64,000 nt of DNA from a bacterium (GCA_040755755.1 JBFLZW010000049.1:62001-126000), one strand, 5' to 3'. Shown: positions 8,354 to 18,720, counted from the first letter of the stretch. The notes: a model not told the origin generated them from the sequence alone. Numbers and translations are program-made.

Positions 8354-9738
8354 TAGATAATCAAAAATTAAGGAAAAACCTACCGAAATTACAATTGGCT
8401 CTAATTTCTCCAGCCTCAAATGGTTTAAAAATGAACTTGGACCACATATATCTGGTATCTCAAGAGAAGATTGCTGAGAAAATTCCATCGCAGTATTTAT
8501 TTTCTCCTTTTTCCCGCTGGTCTGGAATGGGTTTGGGATTGTTAATAATTAGTGCATTAACTCCAGATATTTTCCAAATAGATTTAATAGACGAAAATAT
8601 AAAGGATATTGACTTTAACAAAAAGTACGACTTAATAGCTATCTCTTTAATAACACAACAAGCACCTCGGGCATATATTATCGCGGATTCTTTTCGTGCA
8701 AAGGGAATACCTGTCATCCTAGGTGGAATTCATCCAACAATAATGAAAGATGAAGCAAAGGCACATGCTGATTCAATTATTATTGGAGAAGCAGAAGAAT
8801 TATGGACAACAGTAATAGAAGATTTTTTAAATAAAGACCTCAAAAGTATTTATTATTCTAACGATTCCGTCGATTTATCAAAGTCACCTATACCCAGATA
8901 CGACCTACTTGATTTCTCAAAGTATAAGATCGCTTGGATACAAACGACACGCGGATGTCCACATGGTTGTGAGTTTTGTGCAGCATCAAATATATTCGGA
9001 AAAAGGTATAGGCATAAATCTATTCAACAAGTAATTAACGAAGTTCAATATATAAAGAGGCTTACTAATATTCAGATTGGATTTGCAGACGATAATATGT
9101 TTGTTAATAGAGAGTTTTCATATACATTGTTAAAAGAACTAAAAAAGTTAAATATTAACTGGATTACTCAAACAGATATATCCGTTGGAGAAGATGACGA
9201 GTTATTGGAATTGTTAAGAAAAAGTGGATGTAATTCACTATTTATTGGATTTGAAAGCCTATCTAAAAGAAATCTGACTTCTGATGATCGAGAGAATTGG
9301 AAGTTAAAATATATTGATAATTATGCAACACTTATAAAAAATATTCAGTCTTATGGGATAGGTGTTTTGGGTGCTTTTATATTGGGCTTTGATGAAGATG
9401 AAGAATCTACTTTTAATGAGTTAGCTGAATTTATCATTAGTAATAACTTATATGCCTCTCAATTGACTATTTTAACTCCCCTTCCTGGTACCAGATTAAG
9501 AGAAAGACTTTTAAGAGAAAATAGAGTAATATCTAGTGATTGGAATCGTTATACTTTCCTTGATGTTAACTTTATCCCAAAACGCATGTCACCTCAAAGG
9601 TTACAAGAAGGACTATATGAAGTTTTCCAAAAGGTATACGATAGAGAAGTTAGGATAAAAGTTGCCCAGCATTTTAAAAAAATATATCATGATTTAAGGC
9701 ATGATCCCGGAGAGAAAGTGCAAAAGTCTAGGAAGTGA
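8350..9738 (+). CDS. B12-binding-type radical SAM enzyme
   Basis: The protein has 462 residues. The N-terminal part resembles a cobalamin-binding Rossmann domain (YDLIAISLITQQAPRAY, VILGGIHPTI, IIIGEAEELW). The radical SAM core follows, with TTRGCPHGCEFCAAS giving the CxxxCxxC iron-sulphur motif at about residues 204-211, then FADDNMFVNREF and FIGFESL. Class B enzymes of this layout methylate or rearrange unactivated carbons in lipids, antibiotics and tetrapyrroles. Here it probably tailors the acyl product of the operon (inference). Its start overlaps the ANL gene and the kinase gene begins 5 nt after its stop. G+C is very low; one 60-base line (8761-8820) counts to 20 G/C. Whether it really binds B12 cannot be told from the sequence alone. 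Confidence 0.87.
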   Translation: MIDNQKLRKNLPKLQLALISPASNGLKMNLDHIYLVSQEKIAEKIPSQYLFSPFSRWSGMGLGLLIISALTPDIFQIDLIDENIKDIDFNKKYDLIAISLITQQAPRAYIIADSFRAKGIPVILGGIHPTIMKDEAKAHADSIIIGEAEELWTTVIEDFLNKDLKSIYYSNDSVDLSKSPIPRYDLLDFSKYKIAWIQTTRGCPHGCEFCAASNIFGKRYRHKSIQQVINEVQYIKRLTNIQIGFADDNMFVNREFSYTLLKELKKLNINWITQTDISVGEDDELLELLRKSGCNSLFIGFESLSKRNLTSDDRENWKLKYIDNYATLIKNIQSYGIGVLGAFILGFDEDEESTFNELAEFIISNNLYASQLTILTPLPGTRLRERLLRENRVISSDWNRYTFLDVNFIPKRMSPQRLQEGLYEVFQKVYDREVRIKVAQHFKKIYHDLRHDPGEKVQKSRK

Positions 9739-9743
9739 AATAA

Positions 9744-12700
9744 ATGCCTATATACTCAATCCTGCCGTTAATTTCAAGTTTAATGGTGTTATTTGTAGGC
9801 ATATTTATATTTTTCAATAACCGAAAGTCGATAATAAATATAAGTTTTGCTTTAGAATGTGGTAGTGTATTTTTATGGCTTTTTGGGTATTTTCTGATGT
9901 ATTCCACCCAAAATAAAATATTTGCTTTGTGGTGTGCTAAATTTATTTACACTGGGGTAGTTTTTATACCAACATTTTTTTACCATTTTACTGTTAGTTT
10001 CATTCATAGGGAAAAGACAAGAAGAAAGTTAATTAATTTTTGTTATATATACAGTTTTATTTTCCTATTTTTATTATATTGTACGAATTATTTAATAGTG
10101 GGATTACATAAATACTATTGGGGCTATCAAACCAATGTTGGTAAAATACATAATTTATACTTTTTAATATTTGTAATAATTTTTTCCCTAGGTTTTAAGG
10201 AATTAATCATAATAGCAAAAAGATTAAAAGGTGGTCAAGAATATAACAGGTTAAAGTACGTTATTACTGCGTATGTAGTAGCTTTACCTGCAATGACAGA
10301 TTTTATTCCAAACTATGGCATAGAATTCTACCCGGTCGGTTCGATATTTATCGTCAGTTGGATATCACTTATTGCCTATTCCATTGTCAAACATCAACTC
10401 ATGGACATTGAAGTAGCCATAACTCGTGCAACTACCTTTGCCTTTGTGTATGGCATTACCTTTGGCTTGCCATTTGTAGTATTCTCCCTCTTTAAGGAGC
10501 AATTCCACTCTTTATACATAAACTATCCCTGGTCAATACCTACAAGTTTAATGGGATATGCAGCACTGGCCACCATTACTCCATTTATTTATATCAGATT
10601 AGAACGAAAGGCTTATTATACCTTATTTGGTGACTATTCTGGCCAGTTGCAAGTACTTAGTGAGACAAGTAGAGAAATAATAGAAAAAGGATTTGAGAAT
10701 GCTATTGAATTAGCTAGACTTATACCAACTCATATTATGAAGTTCTATGAGAATACCATGCGGCAGAAGGTGAAGAATGTCTTTTATTTACTCAGAGAAG
10801 GAGGAAATTTCACTATCTTTTATGAAAATGTCAAAATCGAAAACTCCCTTGGAGCCATGAAAATAAATTATGAAAACCCTCTGATTAAGTGGTTTACAAA
10901 CGTTAGAAAGCAGTTGGTTCAAGAGAGGATTATTAAGATTGATGACAATCATTCACTAAAGAAAGAAGATATTGAATCCTGGCTGCAGGACATTTCGGGA
11001 AAAGAAAAATTCCAAGATCTGCGCAGAGAGTTACTAGCCCTTCTCGACGAAATAAACCGCCTCAATGGCGCTATTTTCTTCCCCAGCTACTACAAGGACG
11101 AATTAATGGGCATATTAGCCTTGGGTGAAAAGCAGAAGGGCATTTACCGGCCAGAGGAGTTGAAGGTCTTTCATACTATGGCGGAAAATGCCGCCATGGT
11201 TTTCAAAGGTTCCCAATTGACTGCCTCGGTCGTAGAGGCAGAAAATATCAAAAAGCTTGAAAAGGCTAAGTCGGAATTTTTTGCCAATGTCAGTCATGAG
11301 CTTCGCACGCCGCTTACCAACATTATCCTGCCTATTCAGAATGTACTGGAGAAGATCGGGCACAAGATAACTCCGGAGAACCGAGAGGAGAAGGAGTCCA
11401 TCCTGCGCAATGCTCACAAGCTGCTCAAGCGTATCAATGAGATATTGGACATATCGAAGCTCGAATCCGGCAAGATGCAACTGGAGGTGAGCCTCCGGGA
11501 TGTTAACAGTATTCTGGAGGATATTGTGGCTGTCTCTTCAATTGGGGCTAAGGAAAGGGGGATTAGTCTGCTCTTTGTGCCGGACAATACCATTCCCAAA
11601 ATTTACGTAGATACAGAAAAAATAGAGAAAGTATTTTCAAACCTGGTCAGTAATGCCTTAAAATTCACTCCTCCGCAGGGAAAAGTGGAAATCAGGACCA
11701 GGGAGGCAGCAGATTACCTGGAGGTGATTGTCAGCGACACGGGAATTGGCATTGCCCAGGCAGACATTCCCTGCATCTTTGAAAGATTCCGGCAACTTGA
11801 CGGCTCAAGTTCCCGGAAGTATGAGGGAACAGGCATTGGCCTTTCCCTGGCCAGGGAGCTGGTTGAATTGCATCATGGATCTATTGAGGTAGCCAGCGAG
11901 TTGAACAGGGGGACTACCTTCACGGTCCGATTACTCAAGGGGAACGATCATTTCCCAAAAGGTGTAATCCGGCAAGAGCTGGAAAAGCCCCATATAAGTG
12001 ATGGATTTGCGGAACGCAGAATTATTGGCGAACACCAGAAGGCTGACCGGAGAGAGGCTGACAGACGGAAAATGAGCTCAGTGGACAGGGTTTCTATTGA
12101 CCTGTTGCAGCTTCAATTCTCCGATATGCTGCCTGGCCGGTCTTTGCCTCGGGCTGCTCATGACGCAGCAGGTAAAGCTCATGGAAATGGCGGGCTTCAT
12201 GCGTCTGTCGGATCTGCTGAATCTGCCGGGAAAGAGACTATCCTGATTGTCGATGACAATAGAGATCTGGCCGCTAATATTGCCCACTGTTTTACCCCAG
12301 AGCACCAGGTATCCATAGCTTATGATGGAAAGCAGGCATTGGAAATGATTGCTAAAGAGCCTCCAGCCCTTGTCATTTCGGATGTCATGATGCCTGAAAT
12401 GGATGGCTACGAGTTGTGTGGGAAGATTAAGTCCAGCGAGCGGACGCAGCATATTCCGGTTATTCTCTTAACCGCCAAGGCGGCTGTTGAAGACAGGATA
12501 ACCGGCCTGAAACAGGGTGCCGATGAATATCTTGCCAAACCGTTTAATGCCAAGGAATTGATGGCTGTTGTTGACTCCCTGTTAACCAAAAAAGAGCTTC
12601 AGGCGCAATTAAACAAAACCAACCAGGAATTGAAAAAAGCCCTGCATGAGCTGAAAGAGACCGAGGCTGAGTTAGTACATACTGCAAAACTGGCGGCGGT

Positions 12701-13421
12701 AGGACAACTGGCTGCCGGTGTGGCGCACGAGATTCATAACCCGGCCTCGGCCATAGACAATTGCCTGCAAATAATAGCCAAAAGGGTAGAAAAGGTCACC
12801 AGCAACAAGGCGACGTTCGAGGAAATATACCCTGACCTGGCCAAGGCTCTTACCCTGGGAAAGACCTCGTTAGGCAGGGTCCAGAATATTGTGGATTCTC
12901 TCTTGGGATTCTCCCGCAAGAACAGGGAAGGATTCAACTTTGTGGATATCCACACCGGAATCAACGATACTCTTTCCCTTCTCGATCATCAATGCAGGGG
13001 CATGATTCAAATTCATAAGGAATTCGGACAGATTGAAAAAATCGAGGTTGATTTGCAGCAAATCAATCAGGTTTTCATGAACCTTCTCTCCAATGCGATT
13101 CACGCCATCGAGGCCAAAAGGGCAAAAGGTGCAGATTGCGGAAATATCTGGATATCCACTGGCATCGATGGAGAAGATGTGATTATCAAGATCACGGATG
13201 ACGGCATGGGGATTTCCAAATATAATCTTGATAAGATCTTTGATCCCTTTTTTACCACCAAGGAGCTGGGAAAAGGCACTGGCCTGGGGCTCAATATCAG
13301 CTACCGGATCATCAAAAACCATAATGGCGATATTTCTGTGGATAGTAAGGAAAACGAGGGGACTACCTTTACCCTCAGGATCCCCAGGCGGATGGGGCAG
13401 GGAGCAGCCGGGGGAGTATAA
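9744..13421 (+). CDS. 7TM double-kinase hybrid sensor (7TM-GAF-HisKA-HATPase-REC-HisKA-HATPase)
   Basis: A 1225-residue membrane sensor. Hydrophobic segments fill the first 290 residues (HisKA_7TM-like), then a GAF-like region to about 495. Kinase core 1 has [10 protein letters not shown] (His518), NALKFTPP and DTGIGI. A receiver lies at about 832-950 (IVDDN, Asp880 in [17 protein letters not shown]). Kinase core 2 has [11 protein letters not shown] (His995), [19 protein letters not shown] and [11 protein letters not shown]. Two complete kinase cores around one receiver suggest an internal phosphorelay or dual input. It is the last gene of the PilZ-ACP operon, GGAAG precedes its ATG, and it may sense the operon's product (inference). 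Base composition changes inside the gene: A+T-rich to about 10,400-11,000, G+C-richer afterwards. Confidence 0.9.
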   Translation: MPIYSILPLISSLMVLFVGIFIFFNNRKSIINISFALECGSVFLWLFGYFLMYSTQNKIFALWCAKFIYTGVVFIPTFFYHFTVSFIHREKTRRKLINFCYIYSFIFLFLLYCTNYLIVGLHKYYWGYQTNVGKIHNLYFLIFVIIFSLGFKELIIIAKRLKGGQEYNRLKYVITAYVVALPAMTDFIPNYGIEFYPVGSIFIVSWISLIAYSIVKHQLMDIEVAITRATTFAFVYGITFGLPFVVFSLFKEQFHSLYINYPWSIPTSLMGYAALATITPFIYIRLERKAYYTLFGDYSGQLQVLSETSREIIEKGFENAIELARLIPTHIMKFYENTMRQKVKNVFYLLREGGNFTIFYENVKIENSLGAMKINYENPLIKWFTNVRKQLVQERIIKIDDNHSLKKEDIESWLQDISGKEKFQDLRRELLALLDEINRLNGAIFFPSYYKDELMGILALGEKQKGIYRPEELKVFHTMAENAAMVFKGSQLTASVVEAENIKKLEKAKSEFFANVSHELRTPLTNIILPIQNVLEKIGHKITPENREEKESILRNAHKLLKRINEILDISKLESGKMQLEVSLRDVNSILEDIVAVSSIGAKERGISLLFVPDNTIPKIYVDTEKIEKVFSNLVSNALKFTPPQGKVEIRTREAADYLEVIVSDTGIGIAQADIPCIFERFRQLDGSSSRKYEGTGIGLSLARELVELHHGSIEVASELNRGTTFTVRLLKGNDHFPKGVIRQELEKPHISDGFAERRIIGEHQKADRREADRRKMSSVDRVSIDLLQLQFSDMLPGRSLPRAAHDAAGKAHGNGGLHASVGSAESAGKETILIVDDNRDLAANIAHCFTPEHQVSIAYDGKQALEMIAKEPPALVISDVMMPEMDGYELCGKIKSSERTQHIPVILLTAKAAVEDRITGLKQGADEYLAKPFNAKELMAVVDSLLTKKELQAQLNKTNQELKKALHELKETEAELVHTAKLAAVGQLAAGVAHEIHNPASAIDNCLQIIAKRVEKVTSNKATFEEIYPDLAKALTLGKTSLGRVQNIVDSLLGFSRKNREGFNFVDIHTGINDTLSLLDHQCRGMIQIHKEFGQIEKIEVDLQQINQVFMNLLSNAIHAIEAKRAKGADCGNIWISTGIDGEDVIIKITDDGMGISKYNLDKIFDPFFTTKELGKGTGLGLNISYRIIKNHNGDISVDSKENEGTTFTLRIPRRMGQGAAGGV

Positions 13422-13708
13422 TTTTCACTCATATTGGTAAGACAACACATTAATATTTCTCCCCTCTATAGGATTTTCACTTCGCTAAAGGCATCAGATC
13501 CAAACAGTGTGATGGCTACCATATATGAGCGATAATTTTTTATTTATGCCCGGATTACAATGTAACTATAAAGATACCAACCGAATTCATGGGCAACCAG
13601 TGCCGAAAGCTATTATATATCGCCTTGTTACCAAAACAGGTCGAATTTTCAGAATCTCTACTCCATATCCGGGACTCGAGTGGGAACAACACAGGCACTG
13701 GGGGGCAC
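13422..13708. other. Intergenic region upstream of the FadL-type gene
   Basis: About 290 bases with no convincing gene. The frame of the porin is open back to 13589, but the signal peptide starts at 13709, so this stretch is read as leader and promoter. No clear terminator for the kinase operon was found. Confidence 0.4.
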
Positions 13709-15001
13709 ATGAAAAAACTCTTGACAACTCTGACCGCTGCTTTTTACCTTGGCACAGTTACTTTTTCTCTTTGTTGCATTGGAGTACGGCAAAGTTGTGC
13801 GAACGGGATTTATGTGGATGGCACGGGGCCGGTTTCCAATGGACGAGGAGGAACGAATATCGCCCATAGTGACAATGGAACCGTCATTCACGACAACCCA
13901 TCCGCTTTGGCTGCGCTGAAAGGGAAACGGCTCGAAGCGTGCTTTGATTTTTTAGTTCTCCCCATGAGCTATCGAGATCCGCAGAATGACGAGGATGGGA
14001 AAAACCGCCTTTTACTCCTGCCGTCATTCTCGTACAGTCAAAAAATGCCTCAGCGTCCCTTTGGAATAGGTTTCGGTGTTTACACCTCTGCCGGGTTCTC
14101 GACGGAGTATCGCTTGGTTCACCCTGCTTATGGAAAACAAAAGTATGCTTCCGATGCCTCGATGACGAAAATGCTCCTGGGTGTGGGCTGGCAGATGACG
14201 AACCAATGGTCCCTTGGCCTTGGGGCAGGACCTGCTTACAGCAGGGTGGCATTTGAAGAGCCGTACACGTTTCAGACCGGCATTTTCCGGGAACAATCTG
14301 TTCTGGTCGATATGAAAGGGGACGATTGGGCCCTGGCCTGGAATCTGGGAGTGCAGTGGCACATAGTGGACAGTACAACTTTAGGGTTAGCCTATGTCAA
14401 TCAGGACCGGTTTCATCTCCGGGGTGATGCGGATATACAGGGCTTGCCCCTCAGCGATCCCACCGCTCATTACCAGGCCGCGTATGATTTCAAGTGGCCC
14501 CAGACCCTTGGCCTGGGAATAACGCATCGGTTCAACACTATCCATAAAATTTCGACAGATGTCATGTGGATAGACTGGTCTTCGGCCTTCGATGAACTGA
14601 CCATAAAACTTACTGATGGTGATAACGCCGAACTGAATGCCGTAGCCGGAAATTCAGTCCAGGATGTGTTCCCGCTCCATTGGAAGGACAGCTATGCTTT
14701 CCGGCTGGGTTATGAATATCTGTGGACTCCGGTCGATACCTTGCGGCTTGGCTACGCCTACAACCTGAACCCCGTTCCGGATTCCACACTTACTCCAATG
14801 ATTCCCGGCATCATGACACACCTGGTGTCCTTCGGATATGGGCATACCTGGGATAAATGGGCCTTTAACGCAGCCTATATTTACTCGTTTGGCCCACGGC
14901 AGTCAGTAGGCAATAGTAAAATTATCGGCGACGATTACGACCAGAGCTCTACTCGGATCAGTGCTCATTTTCTCTCTGTTGGAGCTCAGTACCAATTTTG
15001 A
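13709..15001 (+). CDS. FadL/OMPP1-family outer-membrane transport protein
   Basis: A 430-residue beta-barrel. ATG 13709 starts MKKLLTTLTAAFYLGTVTFS, a signal peptide whose likely cleavage follows SCA. The mature N-terminus NGIYVDGTG, NGRGGTNIAHSDNG and HDNPSALAALKG match the FadL signature of a Gly-rich hatch and an NPxAL motif. Many alternating strands end in a C-terminal QYQF typical of barrels recognised by the BAM machine. Family members carry long-chain fatty acids or hydrophobic aromatics across the outer membrane. It follows the acyl-pathway operon on the same strand, so a role in uptake or exchange of a related lipid is possible but unproven. GGGGGG precedes the start. A hairpin lies after the stop. 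Confidence 0.88.
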   Translation: MKKLLTTLTAAFYLGTVTFSLCCIGVRQSCANGIYVDGTGPVSNGRGGTNIAHSDNGTVIHDNPSALAALKGKRLEACFDFLVLPMSYRDPQNDEDGKNRLLLLPSFSYSQKMPQRPFGIGFGVYTSAGFSTEYRLVHPAYGKQKYASDASMTKMLLGVGWQMTNQWSLGLGAGPAYSRVAFEEPYTFQTGIFREQSVLVDMKGDDWALAWNLGVQWHIVDSTTLGLAYVNQDRFHLRGDADIQGLPLSDPTAHYQAAYDFKWPQTLGLGITHRFNTIHKISTDVMWIDWSSAFDELTIKLTDGDNAELNAVAGNSVQDVFPLHWKDSYAFRLGYEYLWTPVDTLRLGYAYNLNPVPDSTLTPMIPGIMTHLVSFGYGHTWDKWAFNAAYIYSFGPRQSVGNSKIIGDDYDQSSTRISAHFLSVGAQYQF

Positions 15002-15029
15002 AAGATGGACGAACATTATGTTCTCGTAA

Positions 15030-15057
15030 AGGGAGCCCCCTGTCACAGGGGCTCCCT
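15030..15057. terminator. Hairpin between convergent porin and carbonic anhydrase genes
   Basis: AGGGAGCCCC (15030-15039) pairs perfectly with GGGGCTCCCT (15048-15057) around an 8-nt loop. No T-run follows. Its position after the FadL stop and before the convergent carbonic anhydrase stop suits a bidirectional terminator, but it also resembles the dispersed repeat at 2997-3038. Confidence 0.5.
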
Positions 15058-15101
15058 GCCAACCCTCTTCTCGCAAAAGCCCATATCATCTTCGTTAAGG
15101 A

Positions 15102-15767
15102 TTACTCCTTGCTGACCTCCACCACACCGGTATCGAGATCATATCGAGCCCCGACAATCATCAGCTTGCCATCTTTGACTAACTCGGCCAGAACCGGTTT
15201 CGAGGTCTTGAGCTGCTCGACAACCATGTCGATATTGGCCCTGGTTGCGTTTTCCACCTTATCGCCGGGCTGGTCTTTTACCTTCTCTACAGCCGGTTTG
15301 ATGGCTTTAACGACTGCGTCGATATGGCCGGGGGCTTTGCCGCCACCCTCTACCGTAGCAGTTACCGCGCCGCATTTCTCATGGCCAAGCACCATTATCA
15401 ACGGCACGCCCAGATGTTCCGCTGCATATTCAATGCTTCCCAGGGCCAGGTCATCGACCACATTGCCGGCTACCCGAACTACGAACAGATCTCCGAGCCC
15501 CTGATCGAAAACGATTTCCGGTGGCACCCGTGAATCCGAACAACTGAGGATAATGGCAAAGGGGTGCTGACCTTTGACAAGCTCCGTGCGGCGCTCCGGC
15601 GTCGAATTGGGATGGGCAAGCTTGGCGGCAACATATTGCTTGTTTCCAGTCATCAGAATCTGAAGGGCCTGATCACCGGTTATTCCGGATGCTTCTTTAG
15701 CTGCTGCTGTACCGAAAACCACTAATGGCAGTATCCAGGCAATGATAAAAGACCTCACTATCTTCAT
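15102..15767 (-). CDS. Beta-class carbonic anhydrase, exported
   Basis: A 221-residue enzyme with signal peptide MKIVRSFIIAWILPLVVFGT, probably cleaved after AAA, so it should act in the periplasm. It interconverts CO2 and bicarbonate. Zinc ligands and partners are intact: Cys76-Ser-Asp78-Ser-Arg80, then His129 and Cys132 in GHEKCGAV. The strand FVVRVAGNVVDD matches the family core. AAAGGAGCG sits upstream of the ATG. The gene stands alone, convergent with the FadL gene. Exported beta carbonic anhydrases are less common than cytoplasmic ones and suggest bicarbonate supply or pH control in the periplasm (inference). Confidence 0.93.
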   Translation of the reverse strand: MKIVRSFIIAWILPLVVFGTAAAKEASGITGDQALQILMTGNKQYVAAKLAHPNSTPERRTELVKGQHPFAIILSCSDSRVPPEIVFDQGLGDLFVVRVAGNVVDDLALGSIEYAAEHLGVPLIMVLGHEKCGAVTATVEGGGKAPGHIDAVVKAIKPAVEKVKDQPGDKVENATRANIDMVVEQLKTSKPVLAELVKDGKLMIVGARYDLDTGVVEVSKE

Positions 15768-16250
15768 AGTGACCGCTCCTTTCCTTCCTCTTGAATTTTT
15801 CTTTCCGGATTTTCAAAAACCTTGGTTTTCCTCAAAGCCACCTCCGGTAACACCTTGATAATGGCATCTTATAACAACACCTTACACCAACTCCAGACAA
15901 TACCATCAGACGACACAGCGCAGATAAACCGCTCACTCCCGCGAGCTTCTTTTCTCCCTGCTATCACCCCCTTTCCGGTGGCCCCTGCCCTGGGCTGAGC
16001 CTGAATCCATCCAATAGTTCACCCCGATATCCGCACCCCAGTCCTCTCCCCAAATTCATAATCTTAAACAGTCATTGTGCAATGTAACATTGTCGAGTTA
16101 ACTTCCTGTTTCGGAAGGTTTTTCAATATACCCTGATTATCTTTCATTTTCAAGAAGATATTTTCAGGAAAAGTTGTTTCTGCTCAGGCTGTTGATGTTG
16201 CTGTTTCTGTTTCCGGTGCGGTTGTCGAAGCAGGGCATAAGCGGTGGGGA
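15768..16250. other. Intergenic region with one copy of a 51-bp repeat
   Basis: About 480 bases without a supported gene. It holds the carbonic anhydrase promoter region and the 16055-16105 repeat described separately. Nothing else recognisable was seen. Confidence 0.5.
16055..16105 (+). repeat. 51-bp dispersed repeat, copy 1
   Basis: The segment starting TTCATAATCTTAAACAGTCA matches the reverse complement of 35850-35900 at 43 of 51 positions by hand count. Both copies are intergenic. It may be the end of a mobile element or a conserved regulatory site. Confidence 0.7.
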
Positions 16251-18416
16251 TCACCCGAAGGCTTGGGAAGGTCCATCCATGCCTCTTATTACCTTATACA
16301 ATACCTCACTCAGTTCTTTCGTTTCATACGGCTTGGTAACTACCCCCTTGAAGCCGTACTTCCGGTATTCAGTCATTATGGGATCATCGGAATAACCGCT
16401 TGAGGCAATTGCCCGGACATCAGGGTCTATCTCAAGCAGCTTCTGAACGGCCTTTTTGCCTCCCATGCCTCCCGGGACAGTTAAATCCAGGATAACGGCG
16501 ACAAAAGCATCTTCTGATTCCTTTGCTTTCCGGTAGAGGTCTATCGCCTCCTCACCATTGGCGGCAAATTCAACCCTGTATCCGAGACGGGTCAGCATCT
16601 GTCCGGCCATGTTTCTAATCATTTGCTGGTCATCCATAACCAAAACCTTCCCCCAGCCGGACCGGAATTTTTCCTCCCTGATACCTTTGGCAATAGCGGC
16701 CTCTGCCTCCAAGGCAGGAAGATAGATGTGGAAAGTCGTTCCAACTCCTACCTGGGATTCCACCTTGATATATCCTTCATGTTTTTTAATAATCGAATAG
16801 GCAATGGCCAATCCAAGACCAGCCCCTTTTTGCTTGGTGGAAAAATAAGGATCAAATATCCTGGATAGATGCTCTTCCGGTATTCCGACTCCCTCGTCCT
16901 GGATCGATATCTTGACGTACATTCCTTTTTTCAGCGGCAGGCTGATGTCAGGATCAACGATCACATTTTCTGCCCATACCCTGATTCTGCCGCCTTCAGG
17001 CATAGCCTGCGCAGCATTGATAATCACATTATTGAGAGCCTGGCTGATCTGCCCTTCATCTATTTCAGCCCGCCAGAGATCATCCGGTATACCCAGTTCG
17101 CTGGTCACCTGAGAGCCGCTCAAGGCAAAGCTGACCGCATTATTCAATACCTTTGAGACTGAAGTGACCTTCCTGATCGGCGCTCCGCCTCTGGCAAAGG
17201 TAAGTAATTGCTGAGTAAGCCTTTTCGCCTGATATGAGGCGCTCTTTATTGCTTCCAGTAATTCAGAAGCATTGCCTCCATATCCACTGATCTCCAGTTC
17301 CAACAAAGACAAATTACCTATGGTAACAGCCAGTAGGTTGTTGAAGTCATGAGCGATGCCACCGGCAAGAATACCGAGAGATTCAAGTTTTTGTACCTTG
17401 AGCAGTTCCTTTTCCATTTTCTTGCGCTCGGTGATGTCACGGACGCAGGCCGTCACTGCGGGCTTCCCATGATACTGGATAACCCCAACAGAGAATTCCA
17501 CGTCCTTGATAGTCCCATCCTTACTCAGCAGTTTCGCTTCGTAAAAGGAAGGAACGGGCAGCCCCTGAAGGCGCAGCCTGTGCCTCTGGATAATCATCTC
17601 TCTGCATTCAGGAGCCAGTAAATCCGCGAAAGGCTTGCCGAGTAATTCCCCCAGAGAATAGCCGGTCAATGTCTCCGTAGCCCTGTTAACGAATTTCAGG
17701 ACTTCATCCTGGACGATAACCACCCCGTTCTGGGCGTTTTCCACCAGCGTTGAGTACTTGGCTTCGGATTCCCGAAGCTCTTCGGCGGATTGCCTGAGCT
17801 CCTTTTCCTGTCTGTCTCTCTGGAGCCGGGCATGGAGGACGGGAGCAATGTAGTTGGCGATGGTTTCCAGCATTGTCTGGTCCTCCAGCGTATAGTCGGT
17901 TGCCTTGTTGGCGACCGCCAGAAGACCGATAAGCTTCTGTCCATGGATGATGGGGACGATCAGTGTCTTTACTATGGGAACATGCCCTTCGGGTACGGGG
18001 AGCGGCTTATTTGACCAGAGCGTTTTCCTTTCCAGGAGAGACTGACCCCAGAGACCGCCCCATTGATCATGGGGAAAAAGGATATCCTTATGAGGCACCT
18101 GACACTGGTCCCAGATATCTCTGGTCATTGAAGGGCAGACCATGTTCCCCTCCTGGTCGATATATCCGAAGAACCCGTATTGGCTGCCGGTATTCTCCAA
18201 AACTACCCGCAGCACTTTCGAATACATCTCATCATCAGGAGTAGTAAGAAAAATCGAGATGATCTCATTCCTGATGCTCAACTCTCTCTTTGACTTCCTG
18301 AGCGCCTCTTCCGTATGCCGATGTTCAGCTTCGCGCATTTCCAGTTCAGCGATCCGCTGACGTAACCCCGCCTCTTCTTCAAGAAGCTGCTCTCTCGTCT
18401 TTTCTTTATTTGGCAT
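16251..18416 (-). CDS. Hybrid sensor histidine kinase (coiled coil-GAF-PAS-HisKA-HATPase-REC)
   Basis: A soluble 721-residue kinase. The N-terminus is a charged coiled coil, followed by a GAF domain at about 50-200 (GFFGYIDQEGN, LIGLLAVANK) and a PAS domain at about 215-330 (YSTLVENAQNGVVIV, ending in DITERKKMEKEL). The kinase core has GGIAHDFNNLLAV (phosphoacceptor His), NVIINAAQAMPEGG, DEGVGIPEEHLSRIFDPYF and GAGLGLAIAYSI. The C-terminal receiver has VLVMDDQ, the acceptor Asp in VILDLTVPGGMGG, and TKPY. This is the HDFNN class of kinases common in environmental Proteobacteria. No partner regulator is adjacent. AGAGGGG precedes the ATG. The input is unknown; GAF and PAS suggest a small ligand or redox cue. 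Confidence 0.93.
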   Translation of the reverse strand: MPNKEKTREQLLEEEAGLRQRIAELEMREAEHRHTEEALRKSKRELSIRNEIISIFLTTPDDEMYSKVLRVVLENTGSQYGFFGYIDQEGNMVCPSMTRDIWDQCQVPHKDILFPHDQWGGLWGQSLLERKTLWSNKPLPVPEGHVPIVKTLIVPIIHGQKLIGLLAVANKATDYTLEDQTMLETIANYIAPVLHARLQRDRQEKELRQSAEELRESEAKYSTLVENAQNGVVIVQDEVLKFVNRATETLTGYSLGELLGKPFADLLAPECREMIIQRHRLRLQGLPVPSFYEAKLLSKDGTIKDVEFSVGVIQYHGKPAVTACVRDITERKKMEKELLKVQKLESLGILAGGIAHDFNNLLAVTIGNLSLLELEISGYGGNASELLEAIKSASYQAKRLTQQLLTFARGGAPIRKVTSVSKVLNNAVSFALSGSQVTSELGIPDDLWRAEIDEGQISQALNNVIINAAQAMPEGGRIRVWAENVIVDPDISLPLKKGMYVKISIQDEGVGIPEEHLSRIFDPYFSTKQKGAGLGLAIAYSIIKKHEGYIKVESQVGVGTTFHIYLPALEAEAAIAKGIREEKFRSGWGKVLVMDDQQMIRNMAGQMLTRLGYRVEFAANGEEAIDLYRKAKESEDAFVAVILDLTVPGGMGGKKAVQKLLEIDPDVRAIASSGYSDDPIMTEYRKYGFKGVVTKPYETKELSEVLYKVIRGMDGPSQAFG

Positions 18417-18437
18417 CGTAATGCCCCTCTGAAAACA

Positions 18438-18609
18438 TGTTAGATTTCGCTACCGGACACTTTTTTTCAATTCCTGTAATCAACCGCGAATGCACACGAA
18501 TAGACGCTAATAAATTCTTTTGATTTGCCTTCATTATCGAGTCCTCTTTGTTCAGTTCGCGTTCATTCGCGGTTGTTACCTCAAAAGTGTCCGGTAGAGA
18601 GTGTTAGAT
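18438..18609. mobile_element. MITE-like element with terminal inverted repeats and 8-bp flanking direct repeat
   Basis: TGTTAGAT occurs at 18438-18445 and again at 18602-18609. Just inside, CTACCGGACACTTTT (18450-18464) is inverted as AAAAGTGTCCGGTAG at the right end (18583-18597). A second inner inverted pair, AACCGCGAATG (18482-18492) and CATTCGCGGTT (18564-18574), completes a palindromic unit of about 155 bp with no coding capacity. The structure fits a non-autonomous transposable element with a target-site duplication. Confidence 0.65.
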
Positions 18610-18720
18610 ATATTTTCGGATATTAATAACAAATATATGCTAATTGGCTTGACTAATGGTATCTGAGTACAGGCCGGGCTGCGGGAATTATCCAGCCAGA
18701 TGGATGCTGCTTTCCCTGGA

